In this document: in pieces, positions 41,499 to 51,436 of the stretch
Position numbering within the stretch: the stretch's first letter is position 1
Layout of the letters: each line of letters opens with the position of its first letter
DNA from: JAJFUI01 sp963754135
GTDB taxonomy: Bacteria; Planctomycetota; Planctomycetia; Pirellulales; Thermoguttaceae
Direction of reading: 5' to 3'
Assembly (NCBI GenBank): GCA_963754135.1
Contig: CAVWEY010000003.1
Location: forward strand, 496,001 to 560,000
DNA length: 64,000 bases
The notes under the pieces: model-generated
Told to the model about the DNA's origin: nothing
The model's database searches: none
What the model saw: the letters and a program-made list of their open reading frames with translations, nothing else
Program-made: the position numbers and the translations under genes

Positions 41499-42995
41499 AC
41501 GTGTTCATTACGCGCCCGACCCGATGGTTCGCGCTGACTTCGGCGGCCCTGCTGTGGGCGACCGTCGCCACGGCGGCGGACCAATCGGTCTGGCCGCTGA
41601 CGCCTTACCAGGTGCAGGTGCTCGTGGCGGTTGCGCCGCAGCCGCCTTTGACGCCGCGGCTGCAATCCGCCCTCTGCGACACCCTCTCGGCACGGATCGA
41701 GGCGGTGCTGGGGGCGGCATGGAACGCCGAAGTGACGCCGCCCCCGCCGGCCCTCGAGCGGGAGATGGTCCGCGGCCTGGCGGACCTCCGGGCCGACCAG
41801 ATCCCGCTCCCCCCGCCGCAGGTCGACAAAGTTCTGCTGGTGGCGGTTGCCGCCGCGGCCGACGGCATGACGGTCACGGTGCGGGATTTCGACTGCCGCA
41901 CTCACGTCCTCAACACGGCCGTCACCCGGCCGGTGTGGCAGACCGGCGCGCTGGGAGAGACCACGCTGGGGGCCCTACTGGCGGCCTTCGCGCCCGTGGC
42001 CCGCATCGAACGCCTGGAAAAGAATGACCAGGCGGTGCTCCGCCCGAAAGCCACGGGTCTGCCGCTGGGCGATCACAACCTGGCGCTGTTGCGCGAGGGG
42101 GACGTCCTGCAACCGATCATCCGCACCAACGACCGGCTGGGCAACTTCCGCCGCGCCGCGCCGGCCCCCTGGTCGTTCTGCGTCGTGGAAAAGATCACGC
42201 CCGAAGAGGCCCGTGCCCGCGTGTATTCCGGCATGAAGGCGGCAATGGTCGTGAAGCAGCGCGGCCGGGTCGAGTCGCTGGCGCTGCGGGTGGTGCCCCC
42301 CGGCGGCACAACCGTGCTCGTGCTGAAATCGCACACCGAGCCGAAGGGGCCTTTGGGCGGCTATGAAGTCTACGCCCATCCGCCCGGCAGCAAGACCCCC
42401 ACCCTCCTGGGCCTGACCGACCGGCAGGGCCGCCTGCTGGTGCCGCCGGACCCGGCGTTGTTGCGGGTGTTGCTGGTCAAAAGCGGCAACGACCTGCTGG
42501 CCCGCTTGCCGGTGGTCCCCGGCCTGGAGCCGCAACTGACTGCCGAGCTGGCCAATCACAACCGGCGGTTGGAGGCCGAGGGATTCCTCTTCGGACTCCA
42601 GGAGGAATTGGTCGATCTGGTCGCCCGCCGTACGATCCTGATGGCGCGGATCGACATGCGCATCGAGGCCGGGCAGTTCGATCAGGCGGCGGACTTGATG
42701 GATAAGCTGAACCGCCTCGATAGGGCGCTGCAGTTCACGATGCGCATCAACCAGCAACAGGACCGGCTCACTTCCCCCGATAAGGCCATCCAGAAGAAGA
42801 TCGACACCCTGCTGGCCGACACCCGCCAACTCATCGAAAAGCATCTTGGCTCCGACGAGATCGAAGCCCTGGAGCGGAAGCTGCGCCGCCGCCCGGAGCG
42901 AGCCCAAGGCCGAAGCCACCAGCGAGCCGAAGAGCGACGACAAGGGCCAGGGCGCGAGCGAAGGCGGCGAGGCGAAAAAAGAGGCCGCCTCCTAG
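41495..42995 (+). CDS. Secreted protein of unknown function, one frame break
   Basis: About 500 residues. ATG at 41495 overlaps the preceding stop (ATGA). Signal peptide (WFALTSAALLWATVATAADQ), then a mixed alpha/beta region with VLLREGDVLQPIIRTND-like and VVPPGGTTVLVLKSHTEPKGPLGGYEVYAHPPG segments, a LARRTILMARIDMRIEAGQFDQAADLMDKLNRL helical stretch and a Lys/Glu-rich tail. The tail's correct frame (EPKAEATSEPKSDDKG...) begins near 42890 and stops at 42995. Last gene of the exbB-led run. The gene ends against the convergent TIR gene. No known domain. Confidence 0.7.
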
Positions 42996-45900
42996 CGGTT
43001 CATCTCGACTGATTTGCCGCTCTGAGCGGACGGCGTGGCGGGCGTGGCCGCGGGCTTGTCGGGGGAAGGGGAATCGGGGGCAACGGGGGCGTACAATGTG
43101 CCGAACAGGACCCCGAGCAATCCCGGCGTCACTTGGTAAGTGATCTCGTTGCCGCCCCGCCGGACCACAAGCTCCCGGGGCTTTTTGCCGGGCGCCTTGA
43201 TCGCACGGACGAGCTTCGCAAACTCCGTGTATTGTTGTCCGTCGTAGCGGACGATGATGTCGCCGGCGCAGGTCCCAGCGCCGCGGCTTTTCCCTTGGGC
43301 ATGACTTCCCGGACTTGAACCGCGACTGGCCGCAGGGGCCCGCCGTGCTCGTCGAAATAGGACCAGGTTGTCTGGTTCCCCCGTTCGTCGAAGGCGGCCT
43401 TCCATCCGGCAGCCCCGTCTTTGTTCAGGCAGGGTTTTCCGTCGGCGCCGAAGTAGGACTCGCTAATCTCGTTTCCCCGCTCGTCGAAGGCGGCCTTCCA
43501 TCCGGCAATGCCGTTGAAGTTCAGGCGGGGCTTGCCGTCGGCGCCGAAGAGGGACACACTGCTCCGGTTTCCCCGCTCGTCGTAAGTGGCCTTCACCGCG
43601 GCATAAGCGTTTTGGTACAGGCAGGGCTTCTTGTCGGCGCCGAAGTAGAACTCACCCGTGCGGTTTCCCCGCTCGTCGAAAGTGTACCTCACTTCCGCGT
43701 ACCCGCTCTTCAACAGGCACGGGTTGCCATTGGCGTCGAAGTAGGAGCGGCTTGTCATGTTTCCGCGGCCGTCGTAGGTGGCCTTCCATCCGGCGTTCCC
43801 GTTCTCGTGCAAGCAGGGCTTGCCGCCCAAGCCGAAGTAGGACGCGCTCGTCTGGTTTCCCCGTTCGTCGAACTCGGCGTTCCAGCCGGCAACCCCCTCC
43901 TTGGTCCTGCACAACTTGCCGTCGGTGCCGAAGTAGGAAACGCTGGTTTCGTTTCCCCGTCCGTCGAAAGTGGACTTCCATCCGGAATACCCGTCCTTGT
44001 GCAGGCAGGGTTTGCCGTCGGTCCCGAAAAAAAACCTGCTCGTCTGGTTTCCGCGACCGTCGAACTGGTTGTCCTGCCGAGCGACCTCCTCATCGTTCAG
44101 CCCAGGCTTGCCGTCGGTCCCAAAGTAGGACGCACGTGTCTGGTTTCCCCGCTCGTCGTAGGTGGCCGTCCACCGGGCAACCCCGTGCTCGCTCAGGCAG
44201 GGCTTGCCGTCGGGGCCGAAGTAGGACTCGCTCGTGCGGTTTCCCCGCTCGTCGAAAGTGGCCTTCCATCCCGCATACCCGGTCGTGACGACGCACAGCT
44301 TGCCGCCCAAGCCGAAGTAGGACTCGCTCGTCTGGTTCCCTCGCTCGTCGTAGGTCCGCCTCACTTCGGCGTTCCCGTCCCTGTGCAGGCAGAGCTTTCC
44401 GTCGATGCCGAGCCAGGACACGCTCGTCTCGTTTCCCCGTTGGTCGAAGGTGGCCTTCGCCGCGGCATATCCGTCCTTGCACAAGCAGGGCTTGCCGTCG
44501 GCGCCAAAGTAGGACTGACTCGTCTGGTTGCCCCGCTCGTCGAAGGTGCAGGTCACTCCGGCGTATCCGTCAACGATCAGGCAGGGGTTGCCGTCCGTGC
44601 CGAAGTAGGACTCGCTGGTTTTGTTTCCATGCGCGTCGTAGGTCCACTTCATTTCGGCATACCCGTTCTTGAGCAGGCAAGGCTTGCCGCCCAAGCCGAA
44701 GAAGGACTCGTTTGTCAGGTTTCCCCGCTCGTCGACAGTGGCTTTCCATCCGGCATTTCCCTTCTTGCACAAGCAGGGTTTGCCGTCGGCGCCGAAGTAG
44801 GACTCGCCCGTCTCATTTCCCCGCTCGTCGAAAGTGCGGCTGAATTCGGCGTACCCCTCTTTGCTCAGCCCAGGCTTTCCGTCGGTCCCGAAGTAGGACA
44901 CTCGCGTCTGATTTCCCCGCACGTCGTAGACGGCCTTCCACCCGGCATTCCCGTCCTTGTGCAAGCAGAGGTTGCCATCCGTGCCGAAGTAGGACGTGCT
45001 GGTCGTGTTTCCCCGCTCGTCGTAGGCGAGCTTCCATCCGGCATATCCGTCCTTTTGGAGGCAGGGATTGCCGCCCAAGCCGAAGTAGGACACGCTTGTC
45101 TGGTATCCCCGCACGTCGCACTGGGCGTTCCATCCGGCATAGCCGTCCTTGTGCAGACAGGGCTTGCCGTCGGTCCCAAAGCAGGACGCGCTCGTCCGGT
45201 TTCCCCGCCCGTCGTAGGCGACCCTCCAGCCGGCATACCCGCCCTTGCACAGGCAGGGCTTGCCGCCGATGCCGAAGTACGCCACTTCGACAAGATTTCC
45301 ATCCGCGTCCCATTTCTGCTTTTCAATGGCGTCGCCGTCCTCGTTGAAGACTGGCGTTCCTGTCGCGCCGATCCACGTCGTCTGAATCCGGTTTCCTTGG
45401 GCGTCATATTCGTACTGCCTGCCGGCGACTCCCCGCTTGGTCGGACAGGGTTGGCCGCCGACATCCAGATAACGTACGGCGCTGACCTTGCCGGCCGGAG
45501 TGTAGGTAAACTCCTGGACATAAATCCCGTTGGCGTCGGAAGTCGGGTAACCGCTCTGGTTCAAATAGGTCCGCCGGAACACGTGTCCCAAGTCGTCATA
45601 TTTCAGCTCCCAGGCGGCGATTTCCGAGCGCCCGCTCGTATCGGGCATGCCGGGCGCGGTTTTCAGACTGCCCCTGTCGGCCGGCAAGAACTTGGCCTGC
45701 ATCTGCAACCGCCCCTTGCTGCCCCCCTTGAACTCGACGATCGACAAGTCCGGGGCATAGACGCACTTCCGGATCTCCTTCTCGGCCGGTGTGAATTCGA
45801 CCGTGTATTCCAACGCGCCGTTGTCGCGGTAATGGAAAGTCCGGTCGGCCGGATGGTCGGCGTCATCCGTGTCCGTGGGCCGGCCGCTGCCGTTGATGCT

Positions 45901-46689
45901 CGAAACCCGGTCGACGCGGTAGCGGGAGGACTCGAATCTCCACGAGAGATGGCGGTGCTGGATCCGTGCGGCGCCCAGCTCGACGATGCCTTGGGGCACG
46001 CCCCGGCATTCGACGTAATCGGCATAGTAGGCGGTCTTCGTGCGGTGGTAGTCCCAATAGGCGAAACCGCCCGTCGCGGCGGCCAGCAGCAACGCCACCG
46101 CCATCAGCCCTCGCACCAGTCGCTGCCGCCGCTGGCGGCGGCGATGCCGGTCCCAGAGTTGATCGAACTTCAACCCCAGCAGCTTGGCGATGACCTTGAC
46201 AAAGGCCTTTTCCTTGCCGAGTTCCGGCACGCTGACGCCGAGCATCCCCCGTTCCGCGCCGCGGAGGATGGCGGGAAAGCACTCCTCGTCCGGGTCCGAG
46301 GCGTTGGGCGTGCCCGCCACCACGAAGGGAATGATCCGGTCCGCCCGGCCCATGTCGATGAAGTGCTGCACCTCCCGGTTCACCCACTCCGATTTCGCGG
46401 CCGAGGGGGAACAGAGCACGATCAGGAAACGGGAATCCTGCAACTCCTGACGGAGGTTTTGCAGCAGCGGCCCGGTGCTGATGTCGGTTTGGTCGCGGAA
46501 GACCGGCCGGATGTGCTTCGGCAGGTGCGGCGCCTGCTTGCGGATGATGGCGGGAAGGCGATACGTCTCGATCTGCTGCTGAAGCCACCTGGCCCAGCGC
46601 ATGTCCTCGTGCTTGTAGCTGATGAACGCGAAGTACTCATACCGCTTGTCGGCCGACGATTGATCATCCGCAGCATGTTCGGAATCCAT
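42992..46689 (-). CDS. TIR-TM-repeat-PDZ membrane protein, one frame break
   Basis: About 1231 residues. The TIR domain (~18-175) has YFAFISYKHEDMRWARWL, RPVFRDQTDIS, FLIVLCSPSAAKSEWVNREV (Glu106 is the candidate catalytic residue) and GLKFDQLWDRH. One membrane helix (~192-211) follows. A non-repetitive linker (~212-420) leads to about 22 tandem 32-residue repeats (consensus YDERGNQTS-SYFGTDGKPCL-KDGYAGWKAT). The C-terminus has a PDZ domain (GLRAGDIIVRYDGQQYTEFAKLVRAIK) reached after a frame change near 43272. Bacterial TIR domains often act as NAD-consuming or signalling modules in immunity; that activity here is inferred. No partner gene is adjacent. Confidence 0.8.
43320..45420 (-). repeat. 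Coding tandem repeat, period 96 bp, about 22 units
   Basis: Each unit encodes 32 residues with near-invariant GN near position 5, SYFG near 11, DGKPCL near 16 and GYAGWKA near the end. Units differ by substitutions but not by length, apart from unit ends, which indicates repeated in-frame duplication and selection for the period. Confidence 0.9.
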
Positions 46690-46775
46690 GACGGTCTCCT
46701 CGGGAAGAGTCTATTCCTATCTTCGTCCCTTCGCAAGCATCCCCCGTCAGAGGACGTGTGATTCGCTTCCGACCG

Positions 46776-49058
46776 TCAATAGTTTCTCGGGGCGAGCCGC
46801 ATCGCCCCTGCCGCCAACAGGTTCAAGCCGGCTGTCAACAGGCACACGATGGTCACTCCCAGCACGGGAATCAACCACGTGCTGACCAACAGGGCGCCGA
46901 GAGCGGCCCCGACGTAATCGGCCGTGTAGAACCGGGCGGACGTGGTGGCCGCGTCCCGGTCGTCGAGCCGCGCGGCCAGCGGGAACTCCATGCCCACCAA
47001 CACCGCCAGCACCAGCACCAACAAGGGAATCGCCGCCGCAGCGGCCGCCAACGCGGCCGGGCCTTCCAGCTTCCCCAAGCCCGCCAGCGCCGCCGGCAGA
47101 CACGCCGCATACAACGCCACCGCCGCCGCCAGAACCATGAGCATCCGCCGCGCACGAGCCGAAGTAGAAGCGGCATCTTGCCGCTTCCCGCCGGCAATCG
47201 CCGCACCGAGGACCAACCCGGCCATGAACGTCGTGACGATCACGCCAACCCCGTAATAGAGCGACCCGAAGACGATCTGAAAGGCCAACAAGAGGACGAC
47301 TTCCAAGGCCGAGGCGGCCAGCCCGCCGCAAAACACCGCCAGCGCCACCGGCCGCAACCGCACCATGTAGACCGCCAACAGCAGCAGCAGCAACCCCTCG
47401 AACAGCCCAAATCCGGCCTGAAACTGCCGCATCCAATAGCGAAGATGGTAGTAGTACAGGATCGGATTGAAGTCCTCGTTGACGGGGCCCCCGGCCGCCA
47501 CCGCGCGGCGGACGTCGGCCATCCGGTCGGGCGTAAACGTTCCCTTCAGATAGTTGCGGCCGACCAGCCGGTTGCGTACGCCCGCCCGCTCGATCCGCCC
47601 GGCCACGTCCGTGGTCAAGTCTCCGTCCGAGGCCAGGAAGCAAACCCGCTGGCCGGGAAGGATCAGTACCCGCGCGAAGACCTGCCGGAGCGTCCGCTCC
47701 GTCACGCCGGTCAGCCGGGCCAATTCCGGGCTGAGATAGTCCTCGTAGGTCCCCACCGAAAGCGACAACACCCCGTCCGGCGCGAGAATCCGGTGTACCT
47801 CGGCAAAGAACTCGCGGGTGTAGAAGCGGTTGATCTGTGAAGTGCTGGGCTCGGGCACGCCCAGGATCACCACGTCGTAGCGGCGGCCGGCCTGGCGCAC
47901 GAAACGGCGGCCGTCGGTGTTGATCGTGTGAATCCTCGGGTCGGCCAGGCTCTCGGGCACGTATCGCCGGGCAACCGCGAGCACCAACGGATCGAGTTCG
48001 ACGTAATCGACGCCGTCGACCGGATACTTGAGCACCTCGCGGGCCATGCCCGAAGCGCCGCCCCCGATCAGCAGCACCCGCCGGGCATCCGGGCGCTGCG
48101 CCATCGCATAATGGACCGGCTCTTCGATCTGCCCGGCGTCGTTGGTCGAGAACAACGGCACGCCGCTCTGGATGAAGTTCAATTGCCCGGCCGATTGCGT
48201 CACCACCAGGCTCCCGTAGGGCGAGGTTCCGTGGAAGAGGACGTTCTGTCCGGCATACTCCAAGCGGCAGGAGAAGCCGTCGAGGTCCCAACAGGCGGCC
48301 GTGGCCAGCAGCGCAGCCAGGAGCGTCGCCGCCGCAGCCGCGAGCAGTCTCCGGCCCGTGCTCGCCGCCAGCGCGGCGGCCGAGAGCAGGTTCAGGGCGG
48401 CGGCGAAGTAGAGCATGACGAAGCGGTCGGACAGGTTCGCCAGCACGAGCACGAAGGCCAGTCCGCCCAACACGTTGCCCAGGTTGTCCAAGAGGTAAAC
48501 GCGGCCCACGGCCCTGGGCACTGAAGTGCCCAGCCCTCCGTCGGCCAAAGTGCCCAGCCCTCGGTCCGCCATCCCTCGGCAGACCGTCGGAAGCACGTAG
48601 CCCATCACCAGACAATAGGGCGCCAGCAGCGCCAGACAACAGGCCACGGAGCCGGTCACTCCCACTTCTGCGCCGCGGAGAAACACGGCGCTGCTGAGCC
48701 ACCGCAGCAGCAGAACGCTGGCAATCGGCAGCAGGGCAATCAGGATTTGAGCCGGAATCAGCGCGGCCATCGGCGCCCGCAGCCGGCCGGCCGTCCGGCC
48801 CAGGGCCGCGCCGATGCCCGTCAACAGCATCCAACTGCCCAGCACGATGCCGAACACCAGTTCGTTGCCGGACAAGACGCTCACCAACTCCCGCATGAGC
48901 GCCAACTGCGTCAGAAACGCCGACAGCCCGAGACAGCAGACGGCAGCCGAGAAGAAAGAGGAAGGGGGAAGGGGGAAGGGGGACCGACACAAGAAGCTCG
49001 AAGACCCGGACTTCGGATTTCGAGCTTCGAGCTTCGAGTTTCCTTCGTCATTCGTCAT
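46776..49058 (-). CDS. Fused MFS-type/spermidine synthase-like protein
   Basis: 760 residues. Membrane helices flank a central Rossmann methyltransferase-like spermidine-synthase domain: RRVLLIGGGASGMAREVLKYPVDGVDYVELDPLVLAVARRY, then INTDGRRFVRQAGRRYDVVILGVPEPSTSQINRFYTREFFAEVHRIL. The GGGASG motif binds an adenosyl or amine-propyl donor in true spermidine synthases; the polyamine role of such fusions is often uncertain. The 35-residue leader from ATG 49058 is encoded by a low-complexity repeat (48955-49125), and no other in-frame Met precedes the first membrane helix. Confidence 0.8.
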   Translation of the reverse strand: MTNDEGNSKLEARNPKSGSSSFLCRSPFPLPPSSFFSAAVCCLGLSAFLTQLALMRELVSVLSGNELVFGIVLGSWMLLTGIGAALGRTAGRLRAPMAALIPAQILIALLPIASVLLLRWLSSAVFLRGAEVGVTGSVACCLALLAPYCLVMGYVLPTVCRGMADRGLGTLADGGLGTSVPRAVGRVYLLDNLGNVLGGLAFVLVLANLSDRFVMLYFAAALNLLSAAALAASTGRRLLAAAAATLLAALLATAACWDLDGFSCRLEYAGQNVLFHGTSPYGSLVVTQSAGQLNFIQSGVPLFSTNDAGQIEEPVHYAMAQRPDARRVLLIGGGASGMAREVLKYPVDGVDYVELDPLVLAVARRYVPESLADPRIHTINTDGRRFVRQAGRRYDVVILGVPEPSTSQINRFYTREFFAEVHRILAPDGVLSLSVGTYEDYLSPELARLTGVTERTLRQVFARVLILPGQRVCFLASDGDLTTDVAGRIERAGVRNRLVGRNYLKGTFTPDRMADVRRAVAAGGPVNEDFNPILYYYHLRYWMRQFQAGFGLFEGLLLLLLAVYMVRLRPVALAVFCGGLAASALEVVLLLAFQIVFGSLYYGVGVIVTTFMAGLVLGAAIAGGKRQDAASTSARARRMLMVLAAAVALYAACLPAALAGLGKLEGPAALAAAAAAIPLLVLVLAVLVGMEFPLAARLDDRDAATTSARFYTADYVGAALGALLVSTWLIPVLGVTIVCLLTAGLNLLAAGAMRLAPRNY

Positions 49059-49125
49059 TTGAGCTTTGTCATTCTCGTCCCCGCCTTCCCCCTTCCCCCT
49101 TCCCCCCTCCCCCTTTTTCCTTGAA
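48955..49125. repeat. Polypurine/polypyrimidine inverted repeat element
   Basis: GAGGAAGGGGGAAGGGGGAA on the left and CCTTCCCCCTTCCCCCTTCC on the right enclose a middle with tandem CGAGCTTCGAGCTTCGAG and CATTCGTCATT. It provides the start codon of the spermidine-synthase-like gene and the last ~12 codons of the MEMO-AMMECR1 gene. Confidence 0.8.
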
Positions 49126-50611
49126 CGCCTCGACCTGGTAGGTCAACACGGAGGCGTCGGATTGCGTCCAGGCGTCGGCCGGCAGCCCGGCCTTCTGGGC
49201 CAGCTCGGACATGAACTGCCGCCGGCCGGGCAGTTGCTCCCAGACCTGCGGCAGATACGTGGCCTCGCGGCCTTCCACGCGGAGCACCACCCCGTCGATG
49301 CCCGGCCGCAGCTTCGCCAACAAGTCGTCCGGCGAGGTGAACCGGAGCGGCTTGGGCGTGTTGAGGACACTGACCTCGATCTGGATGTCCTTGAGTTCGT
49401 CGGGCCGCACGGGCGGGAACCGCGGGTCCTCAACGGCCGCCGACCGGGCCCGGTGAATCACTGCCTCGGTGAGCGGTTCTTGAGGGAACATGCTGCCGAT
49501 GCAGCCCCGCAACTCGCCGCCCTTGGTCAGCGTGACGAAGCACGCCCGGCGCTCCAGGAATTTCCCCACAGCGTCGGGCTCCGGCTTCGGCGGCTCCGTG
49601 CCGGCGGCCGCGGCGGCCACGCTCTTCCGCGCCAATTCGAGCAGAAACCGTCTTTCCGTCGGGGTGAATTGTGCGCCATTGCCCGTGGCGGCGGCGTTCG
49701 GGTCATAGAACGCAATCGCCGCGTAGCCGACCACCCGCGACTTGTCGCCCGTAGTGTCGCCGCTGTTGCGGTAATCGAGCTTCTGCGCCTTCCAGCCTTT
49801 CCGCCGGGCGATGTCGATCAGGGTCAACACCGGTTGGTAGCCGCAGGCGTCCTCCGCCGTCACTCGACTGGGATCAAGGCCGCAGATCGCTTTCACGGTC
49901 GCGGTATCCTGCGCCACAGCCTCTTCATAAGGGTGGAAGTGGCTCAAGTCGCTGCTGGCAACGATCAACACCCGAGCGTCCAGCAAGGGAATCAACCGGT
50001 CCGCCACTTTGCGGGCATCGACGTCGCCAAAGATGATTGGCACGATGCTGAAGTCGTGGAGCGTCCGCTGCAAGAAGGGCAATTGGACTTCCAGCGAATA
50101 CTCCCGCTTCTCAGGCGAGTCTTCGCCCCGCCGCCTCGTGACAAGCGGCGGGAGCTTGGCCAGTTTCGCCGCCTCCGGCGATAGGGGGACCATCCCCAGC
50201 GGCGTCTGGTAGGCGTCGGCGGTGGAGACGAAAGCCCCCTCGAACGCCGTGAGGTGGCTGGGCCCCAACAGAATCACCGTCGAGAAGTCCCTGCCGGTAA
50301 GCTGCTTGTAGCCGGACGCGGCCACTTTGGCGGAGAACTCGTAGCCGGCATGAGGACAGACCAACGCCCGCAAATTCCGGATGCGGCGCGTCCTGGGCCT
50401 TTTCCAGCAAGCCGTCCACCTCCCGCTCCAGATCGGCGGCCTTTCCGGGATAGAAGACGCCCGCCACGGCCGCAGGGCGGACGTCCTCGAACCGCCGTGC
50501 CGGCGCGGGGTCGCTCCGCTCGGCCGGCATCGCCGGCGGCGGTTGGTAATGGCAACCGACGACCGCCACCAATAGGGCCACTGCCAAGGACTTGTCAATC
50601 GTGTGCCGCAT
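49069..50611 (-). CDS. MEMO (AmmeMemoRadiSam B) plus AMMECR1 fusion lipoprotein, one frame break
   Basis: About 514 residues. Lipoprotein signal (DKSLAVALLVAVVGC, lipobox VVGC). The MEMO domain: VAGVFYPGKAADLEREVDGLL, then after a frame change near 50370 LVCPHAGYEFSAKVAASGYKQL, ILLGPSHLTAFEG, SLEVQLPFLQRTL and SSDLSHFHPYEEA (metal-ligand His residues). The AMMECR1 domain: FVTLTKGGELRGCIGSMFPQEPLTEAVIHRARSAAVEDPRFPPV. These are normally separate A and B proteins of the AmmeMemoRadiSam trio; the radical-SAM partner is not in the window. Confidence 0.88.
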
Positions 50612-50766
50612 GGCCGCGTCTCCTTGTTACGAACGGCTACGCCAACGTCGGGAACAGTACGTAAACACGCTTGCCCCCGCTTCTTTATAGGACGCCGCGT
50701 GCCGTTCGGCAATCGGTGTCTTCCGGGGCGGTTGGCGTGGGACGCCGCCCGGTCTACAATAGCTCC

Positions 50767-51376
50767 ATGTTTCTTTCCATCGACGGCGGCGACGGCACCG
50801 GCAAATCGACCCAGGCGGAGCTGTTGGCCGGCTGGCTCCGTGGGCGGGGCCACGACGTGGTGGCCTGCCGCGACCCCGGCAGCACCCCCCTCGGCGAGGC
50901 CGTCCGCAAGCTCCTCCTGGATCGGCACGATCTGCGGATCCATCGCCGCAGCGAAATGCTCCTCTACATGGCCGCCCGGGCGCAGATGGTTGAAGAAGTG
51001 ATCCGGCCCGCCCTGGCCCAGGGCCAGACCGTCATCAGCGACCGCTACCTGCTGGCCAACGTGGTCTATCAGGGCCACGCCGGCGGGCTGGACGTGGCGA
51101 TGCTCTGGGAGGTCGGCCGTACTTCCACCGGGGGGCTAATGCCTGATCTGACCATCGTGCTCGACGTTCCGTCCGAGTTGGCGGCCGCTCGGCTCGCCCG
51201 GCCGCTGGACCGCATGGAACAGCAAGGCAGCGCGTTCCATGCCCGCGTCCGCCAGGGCTTTCTCGCCGAGGCCGCCCGATCGCCTCGAGCAGATCGTCGT
51301 GGTGGACGCCAGCGGCTCGATCGAGGAAGTGCAAGCGGAAATCCGCAGAGTCGTGCAACGGAATAGGCGGGAGTAG
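50767..51376 (+). CDS. tmk: Thymidylate kinase, one frame break
   Basis: About 203 residues. P-loop IDGGDGTGKSTQ (the usual EGxxGxGKST is DGGDGTGKST), the DR(E/D) site reads CRDPGSTPLGEAVRKLLL, and SDRYLLANVVYQGH. It phosphorylates dTMP to dTDP. The frame changes near 51275 (AEAARSP to RLEQIVVVDASGSIEEVQAEI); the stop is at 51374-51376. It is followed 60 bases later by holB, the usual tmk-holB order. Confidence 0.92.
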
Positions 51377-51436
51377 TTGCGAAACCGCAAGCGGCGGTAG
51401 TTCGGCGTTCATCATTCATCATTCATCATTTTGCCC

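Noticed and set aside
43320..45420. CRISPR array
   Set aside because: The 96-bp period is coding throughout, units are contiguous with no unique spacers, and each unit diverges by substitution.
43315..46761. Open frame of about 1148 codons opposite the TIR-repeat gene
   Set aside because: The minus frame has TIR and PDZ domains and a clean repeat period. The + frame is its complementary shadow, and its apparent repeats are inherited from the same 96-bp period.
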